Positions 16,966 to 26,160 of a stretch of 60,647 nucleotides of DNA are shown here, piece after piece (positions within the stretch are counted from its first letter, which is position 1; each line of letters starts with the position of its first letter). Source of the stretch: Halalkalicoccus paucihalophilus (GTDB taxonomy: Archaea > Halobacteriota > Halobacteria > Halobacteriales > Halalkalicoccaceae); NCBI RefSeq assembly GCF_001593955.1, contig NZ_LTAZ01000010.1:1-60647 (forward strand), given 5' to 3'. The notes under the pieces are model-generated. The model did not search any database, was not told the origin of the DNA, and saw only the letters and a list, made by a program, of their open reading frames with translations. Position numbers and translations under genes: made by a program.

Positions 16966-18102
16966 TCAGTTATAGAGCCCGTTCGCGACCACGATCCGGT
17001 TGATTTCGTTCGTTCCCTCGTAGATCTGCATCCCCTTTGCGACGCGCATACGCCGTTCGAGCGGGTAGTCCTTCGAGTAGCCGCGGGAGCCGTGAACCTG
17101 CACGGCTTCGGTCGTTACGTCCATCGCAACGTCCGTCGCCTTCGTCTTCGCCATCGCTGCCTCGGAAGTCACGCGCTCTCCGCAGTCCCGCTTCGCTGCG
17201 GCGGAGAGGGTGAGCAACCGCGACGCTTCGATTTCAATCGCCATGTCTGCGAGCTTGAACGAGATCCCCTGAAACTCCCGGATCGGCTGTCCGAACTGCT
17301 CGCGCTCGTCGGCGAACGCCACGCTATCCTCGAACGACCCCTGTGCCACGCCGACGCCCTGAGCGGCCGTTCCGATTCGCCCGATATCCAGCCCCTCAAG
17401 GACGTATCGGAGGCCCTTTCCCGGTTCTCCGATAACGTTCTCCACTGGGACTCGAACGTCGTCGTACTGAATTTCGGTCTCAATCGAGGCGTCGCCTTCC
17501 ATACACGGGATGTCGCGAACGAACTTGAGACCGTCTCGATCGGCCGGATCCGGGATGCCGATCAGGCAGACACCCTCGTCTGTTCGAGCGCCGACGACTA
17601 GGAAATCCGCGATACTGCCGTTTGTCGTCCACACCTTCTCGCCGTCGAGGATATACTCGTCGCCGTCTCGAGTCGCCGTCGTCTCCAGGGAACCCGCGTC
17701 ACTGCCGGCGTTCGGTTCGGTCAGTGAGAGCGCTGGGATCCACGCTCCTGAGCAGATGTTTCCGAGCCACTCCTCGCGCTGCCATTCCTCGCCGAACTCG
17801 TGGATCGGATAGCCGACGAGACTGCCGGCGACCGATGCGGTTCCGGCGAGGAGCTTCCAGCTTCGAGAGAGCTCCTCGATAGTGATGGCGTAGGACCGAT
17901 AATCGAGACCGAGCCCGTCGTACTCCGTTCCGTACTGTACCCCGTGGAATCCGGCCTCGGCGACCCGTTCGACGACGTCCGTCGGAAACGTGCCGGACAA
18001 TTCGTACTCGTCGACGTGCGGTTCGACCTCCGCTTCACAGAACTGGCGAACTGACTCTCGGTGTTCCTGATGCGACTCCGAGAGTTCGAGCGTTGCTATC
18101 AT
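16966..18102 (-). CDS. acyl-CoA dehydrogenase (ACAD-1)
   Basis: A 378-residue FAD enzyme making a trans-2-enoyl-CoA. Visible landmarks are the FAD/substrate segment ALSLTEPNAGSDAGSLETTA, VWTTNGSIADFLVVGAR, GIGRIGTAAQ-like core residues (DIGRIGTAAQGVGVAQGSFE), and the C-terminal IYEGTNEINR, where the Glu is the catalytic base of the short/medium-chain type. ATG 18102 was chosen because the 96 upstream codons have no family match. It heads a two-gene operon with the cyclase and diverges from the acyl-CoA ligase gene. Electrons would go to ETF, which is not encoded here. Confidence 0.92.
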   Translation of the reverse strand: MIATLELSESHQEHRESVRQFCEAEVEPHVDEYELSGTFPTDVVERVAEAGFHGVQYGTEYDGLGLDYRSYAITIEELSRSWKLLAGTASVAGSLVGYPIHEFGEEWQREEWLGNICSGAWIPALSLTEPNAGSDAGSLETTATRDGDEYILDGEKVWTTNGSIADFLVVGARTDEGVCLIGIPDPADRDGLKFVRDIPCMEGDASIETEIQYDDVRVPVENVIGEPGKGLRYVLEGLDIGRIGTAAQGVGVAQGSFEDSVAFADEREQFGQPIREFQGISFKLADMAIEIEASRLLTLSAAAKRDCGERVTSEAAMAKTKATDVAMDVTTEAVQVHGSRGYSKDYPLERRMRVAKGMQIYEGTNEINRIVVANGLYN

Positions 18103-18241
18103 GGTATCACGTGCGACCGAGACGATCGCAGTCGTACCTTGGTGCCGTCCCACATAGTTCCGTGGGGTAGTCTGCCACCCACACGCTCCGTCTGGTTGAC
18201 GGACAGCAGCGTTATAACGGTGTACTCCGATACCGTCGTGT

Positions 18242-19801
18242 GTGACACAGCCAATCACTGCCGACCTCCTGGGACAAGCCGCGGCCCGGTTTCCGGATAG
18301 GACCGCGCTCCGAGAGCCGGCACGCGATGAGACGATATCCTTCGCGGAACTGGACGAGCGAGCGCAGGATATCGCGGTCGGACTGCTCAAGGCTGGCTTC
18401 GAATCCGGAGATCACCTTTCAGTCCTGTTGGCCGACTCGGTCGAGTTCGTCGAACTTCTGTTCGCGTCGGCTTGGGCTGGCCTCGTGTTCAACCCGATCA
18501 GTTACCGAGTGCCGCCAAAGCGGCTGGCGTACGTCCTCAAACATGCCGAATCGTCCGGATTCATCTTCGACGAGAAATGTCTGGAGACCGTCGATGCGCT
18601 CGAGACCGAGGAATTGCCGAATACGGTCGTAGGCGTCGGTGTCGACTCCGAGCCGGCCGACATCTCGTACGATCAACTCGAGGGAAGCGAAGCGGCTGGC
18701 ACGAACCCGATGCCGGCCGATACCGACATCGACGAATCCGATCCGGCACTGCTACTCTATACCTCGGGAACGACCGGACGTCCGAAAGGCGTTCTCCACT
18801 CTCACCGAACCGTCGTGAACGCCGCGCTTCTCTCGCTCCCGTACAATCGGCTCCGGCCAACGGACGTGAACGTCGCGCTCGGCCCACTCTATCATGTCGG
18901 GCCGTTGCTCTGTAACATCCTGCCAGCGCTGAACGTCGGCGCGTGCAACGTCATCCAGCACGAGTTTGATCCGGCGACGACGCTCAAGCGGATCGAATCG
19001 GAAGGGATCACGACCATGTGGGGAGTGCCGACGCACGTGCGGGCGCTGGTCAACGAGCCTTCGATCGAAGATCGTGACATCGAACACGTGCGAATGATTC
19101 ATTACTCCGGCGCGGCGATGCCTGCCGCCGTCGCGAAGCGAGCTCGGGGCCACGTGTCGGACTGCGAGTTCGTGAACGCGTACGGAACGACGGAGATCGT
19201 CTTCGGGACGCTGATCTACCCGGAATTCCACGACGAGAAACTCGGCAGCATCGGCCAGGCCGCCCCGAACGCGGCCGTTCGGGTCGTCGATCCTGAGAAT
19301 CCCGTTCCGGACGCCGTCGCCGGCACCGATGAGGTGGGCGAACTCCTCGTGAACGCGTCCACGCGTATGCTCGAGTACTGGCGAGATCCAGAGGCGACCG
19401 ACGAGGCGATCGTCGACGGCTGGTATCGAACCGGAGACCTCGGGCGCAGAGACGAGGACGGCTTCCTCTACTTCGTCGACCGAAAGGACGACATGATCGT
19501 CAGCGGCGGCGAGAACATCTATCCGGCGGAAGTCGAGGACGTCCTCCACGGCCATCCGGACGTCGTTTCGGGTGCGGTCGTCGGTGTCCCCGACGACGAG
19601 TGGGGAGAAGTCGTGACCGCGTTCGTCGTTCCGGCAACCAAGGAGCTTTCGAGCGACGACCTCGAGGCCTTCTTCGTCGAGTCCGACGAGCTCGAGTCGT
19701 TCAAACGTCCCCGTCAATACGTGTTCGAGCGGGAGTTGCCAAAGACAAGCAGCGACAAGATCGACCGTCGGGCACTCCTTGAGTCGGTGACGACGGACTG
19801 A
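18242..19801 (+). CDS. AMP-forming acyl-CoA synthetase
   Basis: A 519-residue ANL superfamily ligase that adenylates a carboxylate and transfers it to CoA. It shows the P-loop-like YTSGTTGRPKGVLHSH, the Y-GTTE motif (VNAYGTTEIVFGTL), the hinge region DGWYRTGDLGRRDEDGF with DRKDDMIVSGGENIYPAEVE, and the C-terminal catalytic Lys region KTSSDKIDRR. The start is GTG 18242. It diverges from ACAD-1 with about 140 nt between, a promoter region shared by activation and oxidation steps. The acid is likely aliphatic or aryl-alkanoic; this is not determinable. Confidence 0.92.
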   Translation: MTQPITADLLGQAAARFPDRTALREPARDETISFAELDERAQDIAVGLLKAGFESGDHLSVLLADSVEFVELLFASAWAGLVFNPISYRVPPKRLAYVLKHAESSGFIFDEKCLETVDALETEELPNTVVGVGVDSEPADISYDQLEGSEAAGTNPMPADTDIDESDPALLLYTSGTTGRPKGVLHSHRTVVNAALLSLPYNRLRPTDVNVALGPLYHVGPLLCNILPALNVGACNVIQHEFDPATTLKRIESEGITTMWGVPTHVRALVNEPSIEDRDIEHVRMIHYSGAAMPAAVAKRARGHVSDCEFVNAYGTTEIVFGTLIYPEFHDEKLGSIGQAAPNAAVRVVDPENPVPDAVAGTDEVGELLVNASTRMLEYWRDPEATDEAIVDGWYRTGDLGRRDEDGFLYFVDRKDDMIVSGGENIYPAEVEDVLHGHPDVVSGAVVGVPDDEWGEVVTAFVVPATKELSSDDLEAFFVESDELESFKRPRQYVFERELPKTSSDKIDRRALLESVTTD

Positions 19802-19810
19802 TGGAAGCGA

Positions 19811-20554
19811 TTACTGCATCCGTTGTCCGCCGTTGACGTTCAGCGTTTCGCCGGTGACGAACGAGGCGTCCCGAAGGTATGCGGCCGCCTGTCCGATGTC
19901 CCTGGGCTTCCCCAATCGGCCAACCGGAACCACGTCCTGTCGCTTTCGTTCCTTCTCTTCTTCCGAGGTCGTCGCGTCGGTCATATCCGTCTCGATGAAC
20001 CCCGGCGCAATGGCGTTCGCGCGAATCGTCGGCCCGAACTCGAGCGCGTGGCTCTTGGTGAGTCCGATGATCCCGACCTTCGACGTCGCGTAATGCGGTT
20101 CGTAGTCCGCACCGGTGTGTGCCAGTCGCGACGAGAGGTTGATCACCGAGGGTCCCTCGGAGACGGTCGACTCCTCGAGATGAGGGAGTGCGGCCTTCGT
20201 CACTGCGAATGTACCGACGACGTTGACGTTCAGTAGCCGCTGGAAAGCTTCGGGCGAGAGGTCAGGCGTATATCGGTGCTGATTGATTCCGGCGTTGTTG
20301 ACTACGTGATCGAGGGAGCCAAACGCATCGATCGTGTCGTCGAGACATGCCTCGACGGTGGCTGGATCGGCGACATCGGCCTGTACCGCGAGGGCCGACT
20401 GCTCGGTTTCGGTCTCGATCGTTTCGACGACCTCGTTCGCGCCCGATTCACTGCTCCGGTAGTTTACCGCGACATCGTAGCCGTCCGCTGCAAATCGAAC
20501 CGCGATAGCGCGGCCGATACCTCGAGACGCCCCCGTAACTAGTGCTGCAGGCAT
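19811..20554 (-). CDS. short-chain dehydrogenase/reductase (FabG-like)
   Basis: A 247-residue classical SDR with the cofactor motif TGASRGIGRAIA, NNAG (VNNAGINQHRY), a catalytic Ser (SVINLSSRLAHTG) and the Tyr-Lys motif in HYATSKVG. The Arg after the Gly-rich turn (NYRSS) favours NADPH. ATG 20554 is 22-31 nt after a TATA-like CTATTATTGC. It is convergent with the ligase gene, ending 10 nt from it. It could reduce or oxidise a hydroxyacyl intermediate. Confidence 0.9.
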   Translation of the reverse strand: MPAALVTGASRGIGRAIAVRFAADGYDVAVNYRSSESGANEVVETIETETEQSALAVQADVADPATVEACLDDTIDAFGSLDHVVNNAGINQHRYTPDLSPEAFQRLLNVNVVGTFAVTKAALPHLEESTVSEGPSVINLSSRLAHTGADYEPHYATSKVGIIGLTKSHALEFGPTIRANAIAPGFIETDMTDATTSEEEKERKRQDVVPVGRLGKPRDIGQAAAYLRDASFVTGETLNVNGGQRMQ

Positions 20555-20758
20555 ACAGGTACGCTCGCAGGAATGCAATAATAGTGTTACCCCCGAACTG
20601 AGAGAACAGGGAAGGGAGTGAGGCGATGTATCGTCCGTCGGAATGAGAATTTTCCCTACCTGTGTAGCGGAGCGTTAGATTCGTCCCGATCCTCGAGGAG
20701 CAGATACTCCGCTCGATTTCGTATAGAGATGGGGCGCCCTTGAGCCGGTTACCTCGTC

Positions 20759-21110
20759 TTAGAGCGACTCGAGTGCCCGTTCGAACGCTATCGCTATCAT
20801 CTCGATGTCCTCGTCGTCCATCGCCGTCGAGAGGTTGCCCATCCCGCGCGGTGTGAGGAGGATAACCCTCGTGCCGCATCGCGTGAGAGAGGGGGCCACT
20901 AGCACCGGACGAACGCCAGTCTCGAACCGAATTGTCCGTAAAGTGGATCTGGAATAGCGACCCCTTACCGGCAATCATGATCTGCTGGTTTGAGTCGTCG
21001 TCGATCTGCTGAAGACGCTCTCGCAGTCGGTCGCCGAGGAGATTTAGCTCGGAGATAGCGTCGCTGTCGAGTTCCTTTAGCGTCTTCACGCCGCTGATCA
21101 TCGTCGTCAA
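20759..21110 (-). pseudogene. class III aminotransferase (glutamate-1-semialdehyde type) C-terminal remnant
   Basis: One frame reads LKELDSDAISELNLLGDRLR, then GKGSLFQIHFTDNSVRDWRS. After a frameshift another reads PRGMGNLSTAMDDEDIEMIA to a stop at 20759. Together they match the end of haloarchaeal GSA-type aminotransferases. The PLP-binding Lys region is gone. It lies next to the intact ornithine cyclodeaminase-like gene, suggesting a once larger amine-handling set. Confidence 0.65.
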
Positions 21111-21247
21111 GAGAACATGTCCGACGAGATGATTGGCAACATTCTCAAGGCCGAATAAGTGACACGCACGCACCAACGTGTAATTCCACGCTCGATCCCC
21201 CTCGTCGAACGGTTGTCTTTTTCTACTCTGCGCCTGATGAATCGAGT

Positions 21248-22258
21248 ATGACAGACACGTTGTTTCTCACCAGCGACGAAGTTGACGGACTCGCAACGCC
21301 GGCCGAATACGTCGATGTCGTCCGAGAGGGCTACCGCCAACGGGGCGAGGGCGCCCCGGCCCTGCCGCGACAGACATTCCGCAACGAGAACCCGGACGGG
21401 AAGCTCACTAACTACTCAACAATCCTCCCCGAGACGGGTGCGATGGGCGGCTACGTGTACACGTCGGGCTTTAGCGGACCCAACGCCTGGTTCGTGACGC
21501 CGCTGTTCGACGCCGAAAGCGGCGAACCCATTGCACTCATCGACGGGGCGAGCATGAATCCGTTCAAGACAGGTGCGACCGGCGCGGTCGCCGTCGATGC
21601 GCTCTCGCGGGACGACGCGAGTACTCTCGCCGTTATCGGCAGCGGCGCACAGGCCCGCGGTCAACTCCATGCGACGATGACCGTCCGCGACTTCGAGTCG
21701 GTCCGTGTTTTCTCACCGACGCCGAATAATCGAAAGACCTTCGCCGCGGAGTTCGACGACCACCTCGATGTGTCCGTTGAGGCTGTCGACTCGAGCGAGG
21801 CCGCCGTGACCGATGCCGACGTCGTCATCACGGCGACGAAGGCGGCCGATCCGGTCTTCGACGGCGACAACCTCGATCCCGGGACACACGTAACCGCCAT
21901 GGGTCAGTACACCCCCGGCCGCCGCGAACTCGACACGACCACCATCGAGCGCGCGACGTACGTCCCCGACCTCCGTGACCGCGTGACACAGGACGCGGGA
22001 TCGTTTCTCGCGGCGCTCGAGGAAGGCGTCGTCGACGAGGATCACGTTCACGCGGAACTCGGAGAGGTAGTCGCGGGGACCGCTCCCGGTCGAACGAGCG
22101 ACGATGAGATTACGGTGTTCGACAGCGGCGGAACGGGTATCGAGACGGTTGCTGCCGGCTACATGCTCTACGAAAGAGCCCTTGAGGAGGAGCTTGGAAC
22201 CGAACTCTCGATTGCCCCCGCCAGCAAGGCGCTGACCGGGCGGCTTCCGTCGGAATAG
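21248..22258 (+). CDS. ornithine cyclodeaminase / mu-crystallin family protein
   Basis: A 336-residue NAD(P)-binding protein. The N-terminal half has the substrate region (QTFRNENPDGKLTNYSTILP, GGYVYTSGFSGPNAWFVTPL) with the conserved Lys in NPFKTGATGAVAVDAL. The Rossmann part shows VIGSGAQARGQL, and the C-terminus keeps VFDSGGTGIETVAAGYMLY. Family members include ornithine cyclodeaminase, alanine dehydrogenase and ketimine reductases, which cannot be told apart by eye. It is followed by the convergent DUF35/thiolase-like operon. Confidence 0.88.
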   Translation: MTDTLFLTSDEVDGLATPAEYVDVVREGYRQRGEGAPALPRQTFRNENPDGKLTNYSTILPETGAMGGYVYTSGFSGPNAWFVTPLFDAESGEPIALIDGASMNPFKTGATGAVAVDALSRDDASTLAVIGSGAQARGQLHATMTVRDFESVRVFSPTPNNRKTFAAEFDDHLDVSVEAVDSSEAAVTDADVVITATKAADPVFDGDNLDPGTHVTAMGQYTPGRRELDTTTIERATYVPDLRDRVTQDAGSFLAALEEGVVDEDHVHAELGEVVAGTAPGRTSDDEITVFDSGGTGIETVAAGYMLYERALEEELGTELSIAPASKALTGRLPSE

Positions 22259-22309
22259 CCGCGAACGCGATGCAGATCAGTACGGTTCGATTTTCTAATC
22301 GAACGAGCC

Positions 22310-22720
22310 TCAGTCGTCGACGGGAATAAACACCGGGATGGCCACATCGGACGCGTCCGTATCGACGAACCGGACGTCGACACGCGTTCCGATTTCGACG
22401 TCCTCGGGTTTGGCGTCGATGGTCGTCATCATCCGCGGCCCGTCGTCGAGTTCCACGTACGCGAGGACGAGCGGGAGATCCTCCTCTGGCCAGCCGCTCA
22501 TCGTTCGGGCAGTCGAGTACGAGTACACCTCCCCGCGGCCCGACGCCTCGCGCCACTCGACGTCTTCACTAAAGCAGTCGGGGCAGAGCGCCCGCGGATA
22601 GTGATAAACGAGGCCGCAGCCGAGACACTCGCGAACCAGTAGCTCGCCGCTCGCGGCCGCGGCCCAGTACCGTTCGGTCTCCGGATTCGGTTCGGGAACG
22701 GGGCGGGGCTCCCAGCTCAT
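22310..22720 (-). CDS. DUF35 zinc-ribbon/OB-fold protein, partner of thiolase-like protein 1
   Basis: A 136-residue protein with an N-terminal zinc ribbon (CLGCGLVYHYPRALCPDC; CxxC repeated) and a C-terminal OB fold (GEVYSYSTARTMSGWPEEDL, AYVELDDGPRMMTTI). DUF35 proteins bind acyl-CoA and hold thiolase-fold enzymes in complexes, as in archaeal thiolase/HMG-CoA synthase and in the steroid aldolase Ltp2-ChsH2. The start overlaps the thiolase-like stop by 4 nt (ATGA), so the two are translationally coupled. Confidence 0.88.
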   Translation of the reverse strand: MSWEPRPVPEPNPETERYWAAAASGELLVRECLGCGLVYHYPRALCPDCFSEDVEWREASGRGEVYSYSTARTMSGWPEEDLPLVLAYVELDDGPRMMTTIDAKPEDVEIGTRVDVRFVDTDASDVAIPVFIPVDD

Positions 22721-23892
22721 CGGTCCTCCCTCCCCAGGACGACGGTCGCTGCGCCGTGGCGAGTTCCGATGCTCCCGCCGGTTCCGTGGGCGAGGGCGAC
22801 GTCGGCGTCGACCTGCACCTCGGGATTGGCCTCATTTCTGAGTTGGCGAACTGCCTCGATGACCTTCGTCATTCCGCCACGGTTAGCGGGGTGGTTCGAA
22901 CATAGTCCACCGCCATCGGTATTGAACGGTAACTCGCCGTCGGGTGCGCGGAGCGTTTCGCCTTCAACGAACGACCCGCCATCTCCTTTTTTACAGAAGC
23001 CGAGATCCTCGATCGCCTCAAGAACCGTTATCGTAAACGAGTCGTAGATTGACGCGTAGTCGACGCGTTCGGGACCCAGACCGGCTTCCTCGAAGGCGCG
23101 CGAACCGGACTGCTCTGCGGCGGTTCTCGTGAGGTCGATTCGTCCGGCGTCGTGGTGACCGATCGCCTCCCCGAAGCCGAGTACCTCGACGCACTCTCGG
23201 TCCAGTTCCGAACGGATGTCCTTTGAGACGATGATCAGTGCTCCACCCCCATCCGAAATGACACAGCAGTCGAGGAGGTGAAGCGGATCGGCGACCACCC
23301 GCGATTCGACGACATCCTCAACGGACACCGGCTCTCGGTACATCGCGTGTTCGTTGTACTGGGCGTGATGTGAGGCGGCGACACGGATCTCCGCGAGTTG
23401 CTCACCGGTTGTTCCGTGCTCGTGCATGTGACGCTGTGCAGCCATGCCGTACATACCCACGTTGGTGGCACCGTAGACCCGTTCGAAACTGTCCTGGACC
23501 GTTCGAATGTCGCGCGCACCGGAGCCCGTCGCCTGTCCGCGTGACCTGGGTCTGCCGGCGAGAGTGACGAGAGCGACGTCACACCGACCGTCGCGAATCG
23601 CGCTGGCCGCGTGTCCGACGTGACTCACGTACGACGATCCGCCGAAATCCGTCGTGTCGGCGTACGACGGGTCGAGACCGAGGTAGTCCGCCATGATGAG
23701 CGGCGATAGTCCACTTTCGTACTCCGGAATTCCCGCCGTGAAGTAGCCGTCCACGTCATTCTTCTTGAGGTCGGCATCGTCGAGTGCGCCCTTGGCAACC
23801 TCCGCGTGTAACTGCATCGTCGATTTGTCCGGTGCCTCTCTCGTGGGGTGCTCGAACGCCCCGGCTACGTATACTGGCTCGGTTATTGCCAT
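22717..23892 (-). CDS. thiolase-fold protein 1, Cys-less, SCP2/Ltp-like
   Basis: A 391-residue thiolase-superfamily protein. The N-terminus is MAITEPVYVAGAFEHPTREA. The region that carries the nucleophilic Cys in thiolases reads TTDFGGSSYVSHVGHAASAI, without Cys. The usual H-x-x-F motif is YDSFTITVLEAIEDLGF, and the C-terminal end is GGGLCSNHPANRGGMTK. A Tyr in that position and a missing Cys are features of Ltp2-type retro-aldolases rather than of claisen-type thiolases. With the coupled DUF35 gene it probably forms a two-subunit enzyme. ATG 23892 was chosen; upstream codons have no match. Confidence 0.85.
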   Translation of the reverse strand: MAITEPVYVAGAFEHPTREAPDKSTMQLHAEVAKGALDDADLKKNDVDGYFTAGIPEYESGLSPLIMADYLGLDPSYADTTDFGGSSYVSHVGHAASAIRDGRCDVALVTLAGRPRSRGQATGSGARDIRTVQDSFERVYGATNVGMYGMAAQRHMHEHGTTGEQLAEIRVAASHHAQYNEHAMYREPVSVEDVVESRVVADPLHLLDCCVISDGGGALIIVSKDIRSELDRECVEVLGFGEAIGHHDAGRIDLTRTAAEQSGSRAFEEAGLGPERVDYASIYDSFTITVLEAIEDLGFCKKGDGGSFVEGETLRAPDGELPFNTDGGGLCSNHPANRGGMTKVIEAVRQLRNEANPEVQVDADVALAHGTGGSIGTRHGAATVVLGREDR

Positions 23893-23903
23893 TAGCGAAC
23901 AGT

Positions 23904-23930
23904 TCACAAACCATACGCTAAGCGTTTGTG
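23904..23930. promoter_or_regulatory. nested inverted repeat upstream of thiolase-like gene 1
   Basis: CACAAAC and GTTTGTG arms enclose an inner ACGCT-A-AGCGT palindrome, 12-38 nt before ATG 23892. It occupies the place of the core promoter and could be an operator. Confidence 0.35.
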
Positions 23931-24055
23931 ATTCGGCGGATCACGTTTGCAACGTTTGGCGTCAGCAACGGTCCCAAATGGGAGAATGTCTCGCCAAAGT
24001 CTTGGACCGACCGAACGATACAGCGATTCGTCGAAGAACGTGCGTCCGAAGCCGT

Positions 24056-25252
24056 TCAGTAGAACGTATTACCGGTCTTTGCCTTCCGGACGAGCAGATC
24101 ACACGGAAGCGTCTCCGCGAGTTTGTTCTTGTTCTCGTGGTGGCTCGCTACCTCGGTCAGTTTCCGTACGACGAGATCGGTGCCGATCTCGTCGGCCTTC
24201 TCCAGTGGCCCTATTGGCCAGTTGCCGCCGAGCCGAGCGCCGGTGTCGATATCCTCGACGCTCGCAACGTCGTTTTCGACCATTTTGGCGGCTTCGTTGA
24301 TGATCGGCGCCCAGACCAACAGCGTGTCGAACCCCTGTCCGGCATCGACGGGAATTCGTGGTTCGTCGCGTTCGTCGTACTCATAGTACCCGGCGTCGGC
24401 CTTCCGGCCGTATCGGCCTTTCTCGTAGAGCTGGTGGAGAAGCGGACAGACTTCCGTGTCGTAGGACATCGGGCGGTCGTCCCCGAGGTGATCTTGTTCG
24501 CCCTCGACACGAATCTGGATACCACCCGTGAAATCGGCGAGTTCGAACGGGCCCATCGGGAACCCTTCCTTGTACTTCATCGCGGAGTCGATCTCCTGAA
24601 GAGAGTGTTCGCCTCGATAGACCATCCACGCCGGTCCTTCGCCGTACGGACGCATGAGCCGGTTGACGATGAACGAGGGGATGTCTACCTTACAGCGGAT
24701 CGGCGTTTTCCCAAATGACTCGACGAGCGACTCAGCGGTGTCGGCCACGCCGTCCGGCGTGTGTTCGGTCATGATGACCTCCACGAGCTCCATCAGCATC
24801 GGCGGGTTGAACCAGTGTGTTCCGATGACTCGCTCAGGATCCTCGGTCGTCTCGGCGAGTTCGGTAATGTTGAGTCCGGACGTGTTCGTCGCGAGGATGG
24901 CGTCTTCGGGTGTCGCCGCGTCAAGGTCCGCGAAGATATCCTGCTTGACCTCCTGCTGTTCGACCGCCGCTTCAATGACGAAGTCTGCGTCGCCAACAGC
25001 GTCATCGAACTCGGTAGTGAACGTGAGCCGGTCAAGCGCGGCGTTCGTCTCCGCCCCGGTGGCGCTGTCCTTCTCAACGCTCTTCTCGTAGGACCACTCG
25101 ATCCGTTTCGCCGCCTCCTCGAGTTGCGACTCGTCGATGTCGGTGATCGTAGTCTGGTACCCGGCCAACGCGGCGACGGCGCCAATTCCGCGCCCCATCT
25201 CTCCCGCACCAACCACTGCCACGGTCTCGATATCGTCGATATTCGCGACCAT
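24056..25252 (-). CDS. 3-hydroxyacyl-CoA dehydrogenase (HADH-2), long form
   Basis: A 398-residue NAD-dependent dehydrogenase with a Rossmann domain (VVGAGEMGRGIGAVAALAGY) and catalytic His in GTHWFNPPMLMELVEVI. Two copies of the C-terminal helical domain follow (SFIVNRLMRPYGEGPAWM and a second one over residues 300-390). It oxidises an S-3-hydroxyacyl-CoA to the 3-oxo form. ATG 25252 sits 23-30 nt after a TATA box at 25275-25282, so the mRNA is likely leaderless. It diverges from the broken enoyl-CoA hydratase gene. Confidence 0.9.
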   Translation of the reverse strand: MVANIDDIETVAVVGAGEMGRGIGAVAALAGYQTTITDIDESQLEEAAKRIEWSYEKSVEKDSATGAETNAALDRLTFTTEFDDAVGDADFVIEAAVEQQEVKQDIFADLDAATPEDAILATNTSGLNITELAETTEDPERVIGTHWFNPPMLMELVEVIMTEHTPDGVADTAESLVESFGKTPIRCKVDIPSFIVNRLMRPYGEGPAWMVYRGEHSLQEIDSAMKYKEGFPMGPFELADFTGGIQIRVEGEQDHLGDDRPMSYDTEVCPLLHQLYEKGRYGRKADAGYYEYDERDEPRIPVDAGQGFDTLLVWAPIINEAAKMVENDVASVEDIDTGARLGGNWPIGPLEKADEIGTDLVVRKLTEVASHHENKNKLAETLPCDLLVRKAKTGNTFY

Positions 25253-25274
25253 ACCCGCATGATTTCCGGGATAC

Positions 25275-25282
25275 TCTATAAG
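25275..25282 (-). promoter_or_regulatory. TATA box of HADH-2
   Basis: The complement reads CTTATAGA, 23-30 nt before ATG 25252. Confidence 0.55.
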
Positions 25283-25481
25283 GGTATGCGAAAGCGAGAT
25301 CGGCCTCTGATTCGGAGCCGCGAGAGCACGTCGTCCGAGTAGAAAGCTCGTCAGATCACCCTCTCGTCGAGCGGTCGGACGGTTGGACGACGACCGGTCC
25401 GACGGCCGAACCGCCGCAGGAGGGCAGGACGATCCGTTCGATCCCCGTAACTTACCTCGTAGCGATACCTGATTGCGAGCG

Positions 25482-26145
25482 ATGACGACATCCGATATTC
25501 GAGAGATCACCACCAAGTCCGGCCGGCGCTGAAGACGGGTTCTGTGCGGGGGCCGATATCACGGAGATGCCGAACTGGCGCGATGAGATGACCGAAGAGG
25601 AGTACGCAGGCTACCTCTGGTCGGTCCAGAACGTCGCTCGGCAGCTCCGACGAATGGAGAAGCCGTCGATAGCAGCGGTCGGCGGGCCCGTGGTCGGTGC
25701 GGGCTGTGACTTTGCGCTGGCCTGTGATCTGCGCATCGTCGGTCCGGACGCGATACTCCGGGAAGGATTCGTCCGCGTCGGTCTCGTCCCCGGCGATGGC
25801 GGCGGGTGGCTGTTACCGCGTCTCATTGGGGAGGCGAAAGCGAAAGAGTACCTCCTCACCGGCAAGGACATCACCGCCGCGGACGCCGTCGACCTCGGTC
25901 TCGCGGTCGACAGCGCGGACGAACCCGTGGAACATGCATACGAACTGGCGGAAGAACTGCTCGAACTTCCCGCGCTGGCGGTTCGACGGACGAACCGGCT
26001 CGTCGATCCGGAGCGATCGTTCGAGGAATACTGCGAACGGGCCATCGCGTACCAGTGGGAGTGCGTTACCGATCCCGAACACCGAGAAGCGATCGAAGCC
26101 TTCGGTGAGAATCGCGATCCGGAATTCGGCCGCGACTACTCGTAA
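25482..26145 (+). pseudogene. enoyl-CoA hydratase/isomerase, out-of-frame deletion
   Basis: An N-terminal piece (MTTSDIREITTKSGRR, then a TGA at 25530) is in a different frame from the main piece. The main piece begins GFCAGADITEMPNW and runs through IAAVGGPVVGAGCDFALACD to a TAA after FGRDYS. Roughly 40-50 residues expected between are missing, including the first CoA-binding region. The rest keeps the crotonase oxyanion-hole motif. A shorter protein from 25567 would lack an essential third of the fold, so I call it broken. Confidence 0.75.
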
Positions 26146-26160
26146 CAGGGGTACCACGGA

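Noticed and set aside
18752..19717. A long minus-strand frame opposite the acyl-CoA ligase
   Set aside because: Shadow of the ligase gene with no recognisable domain.
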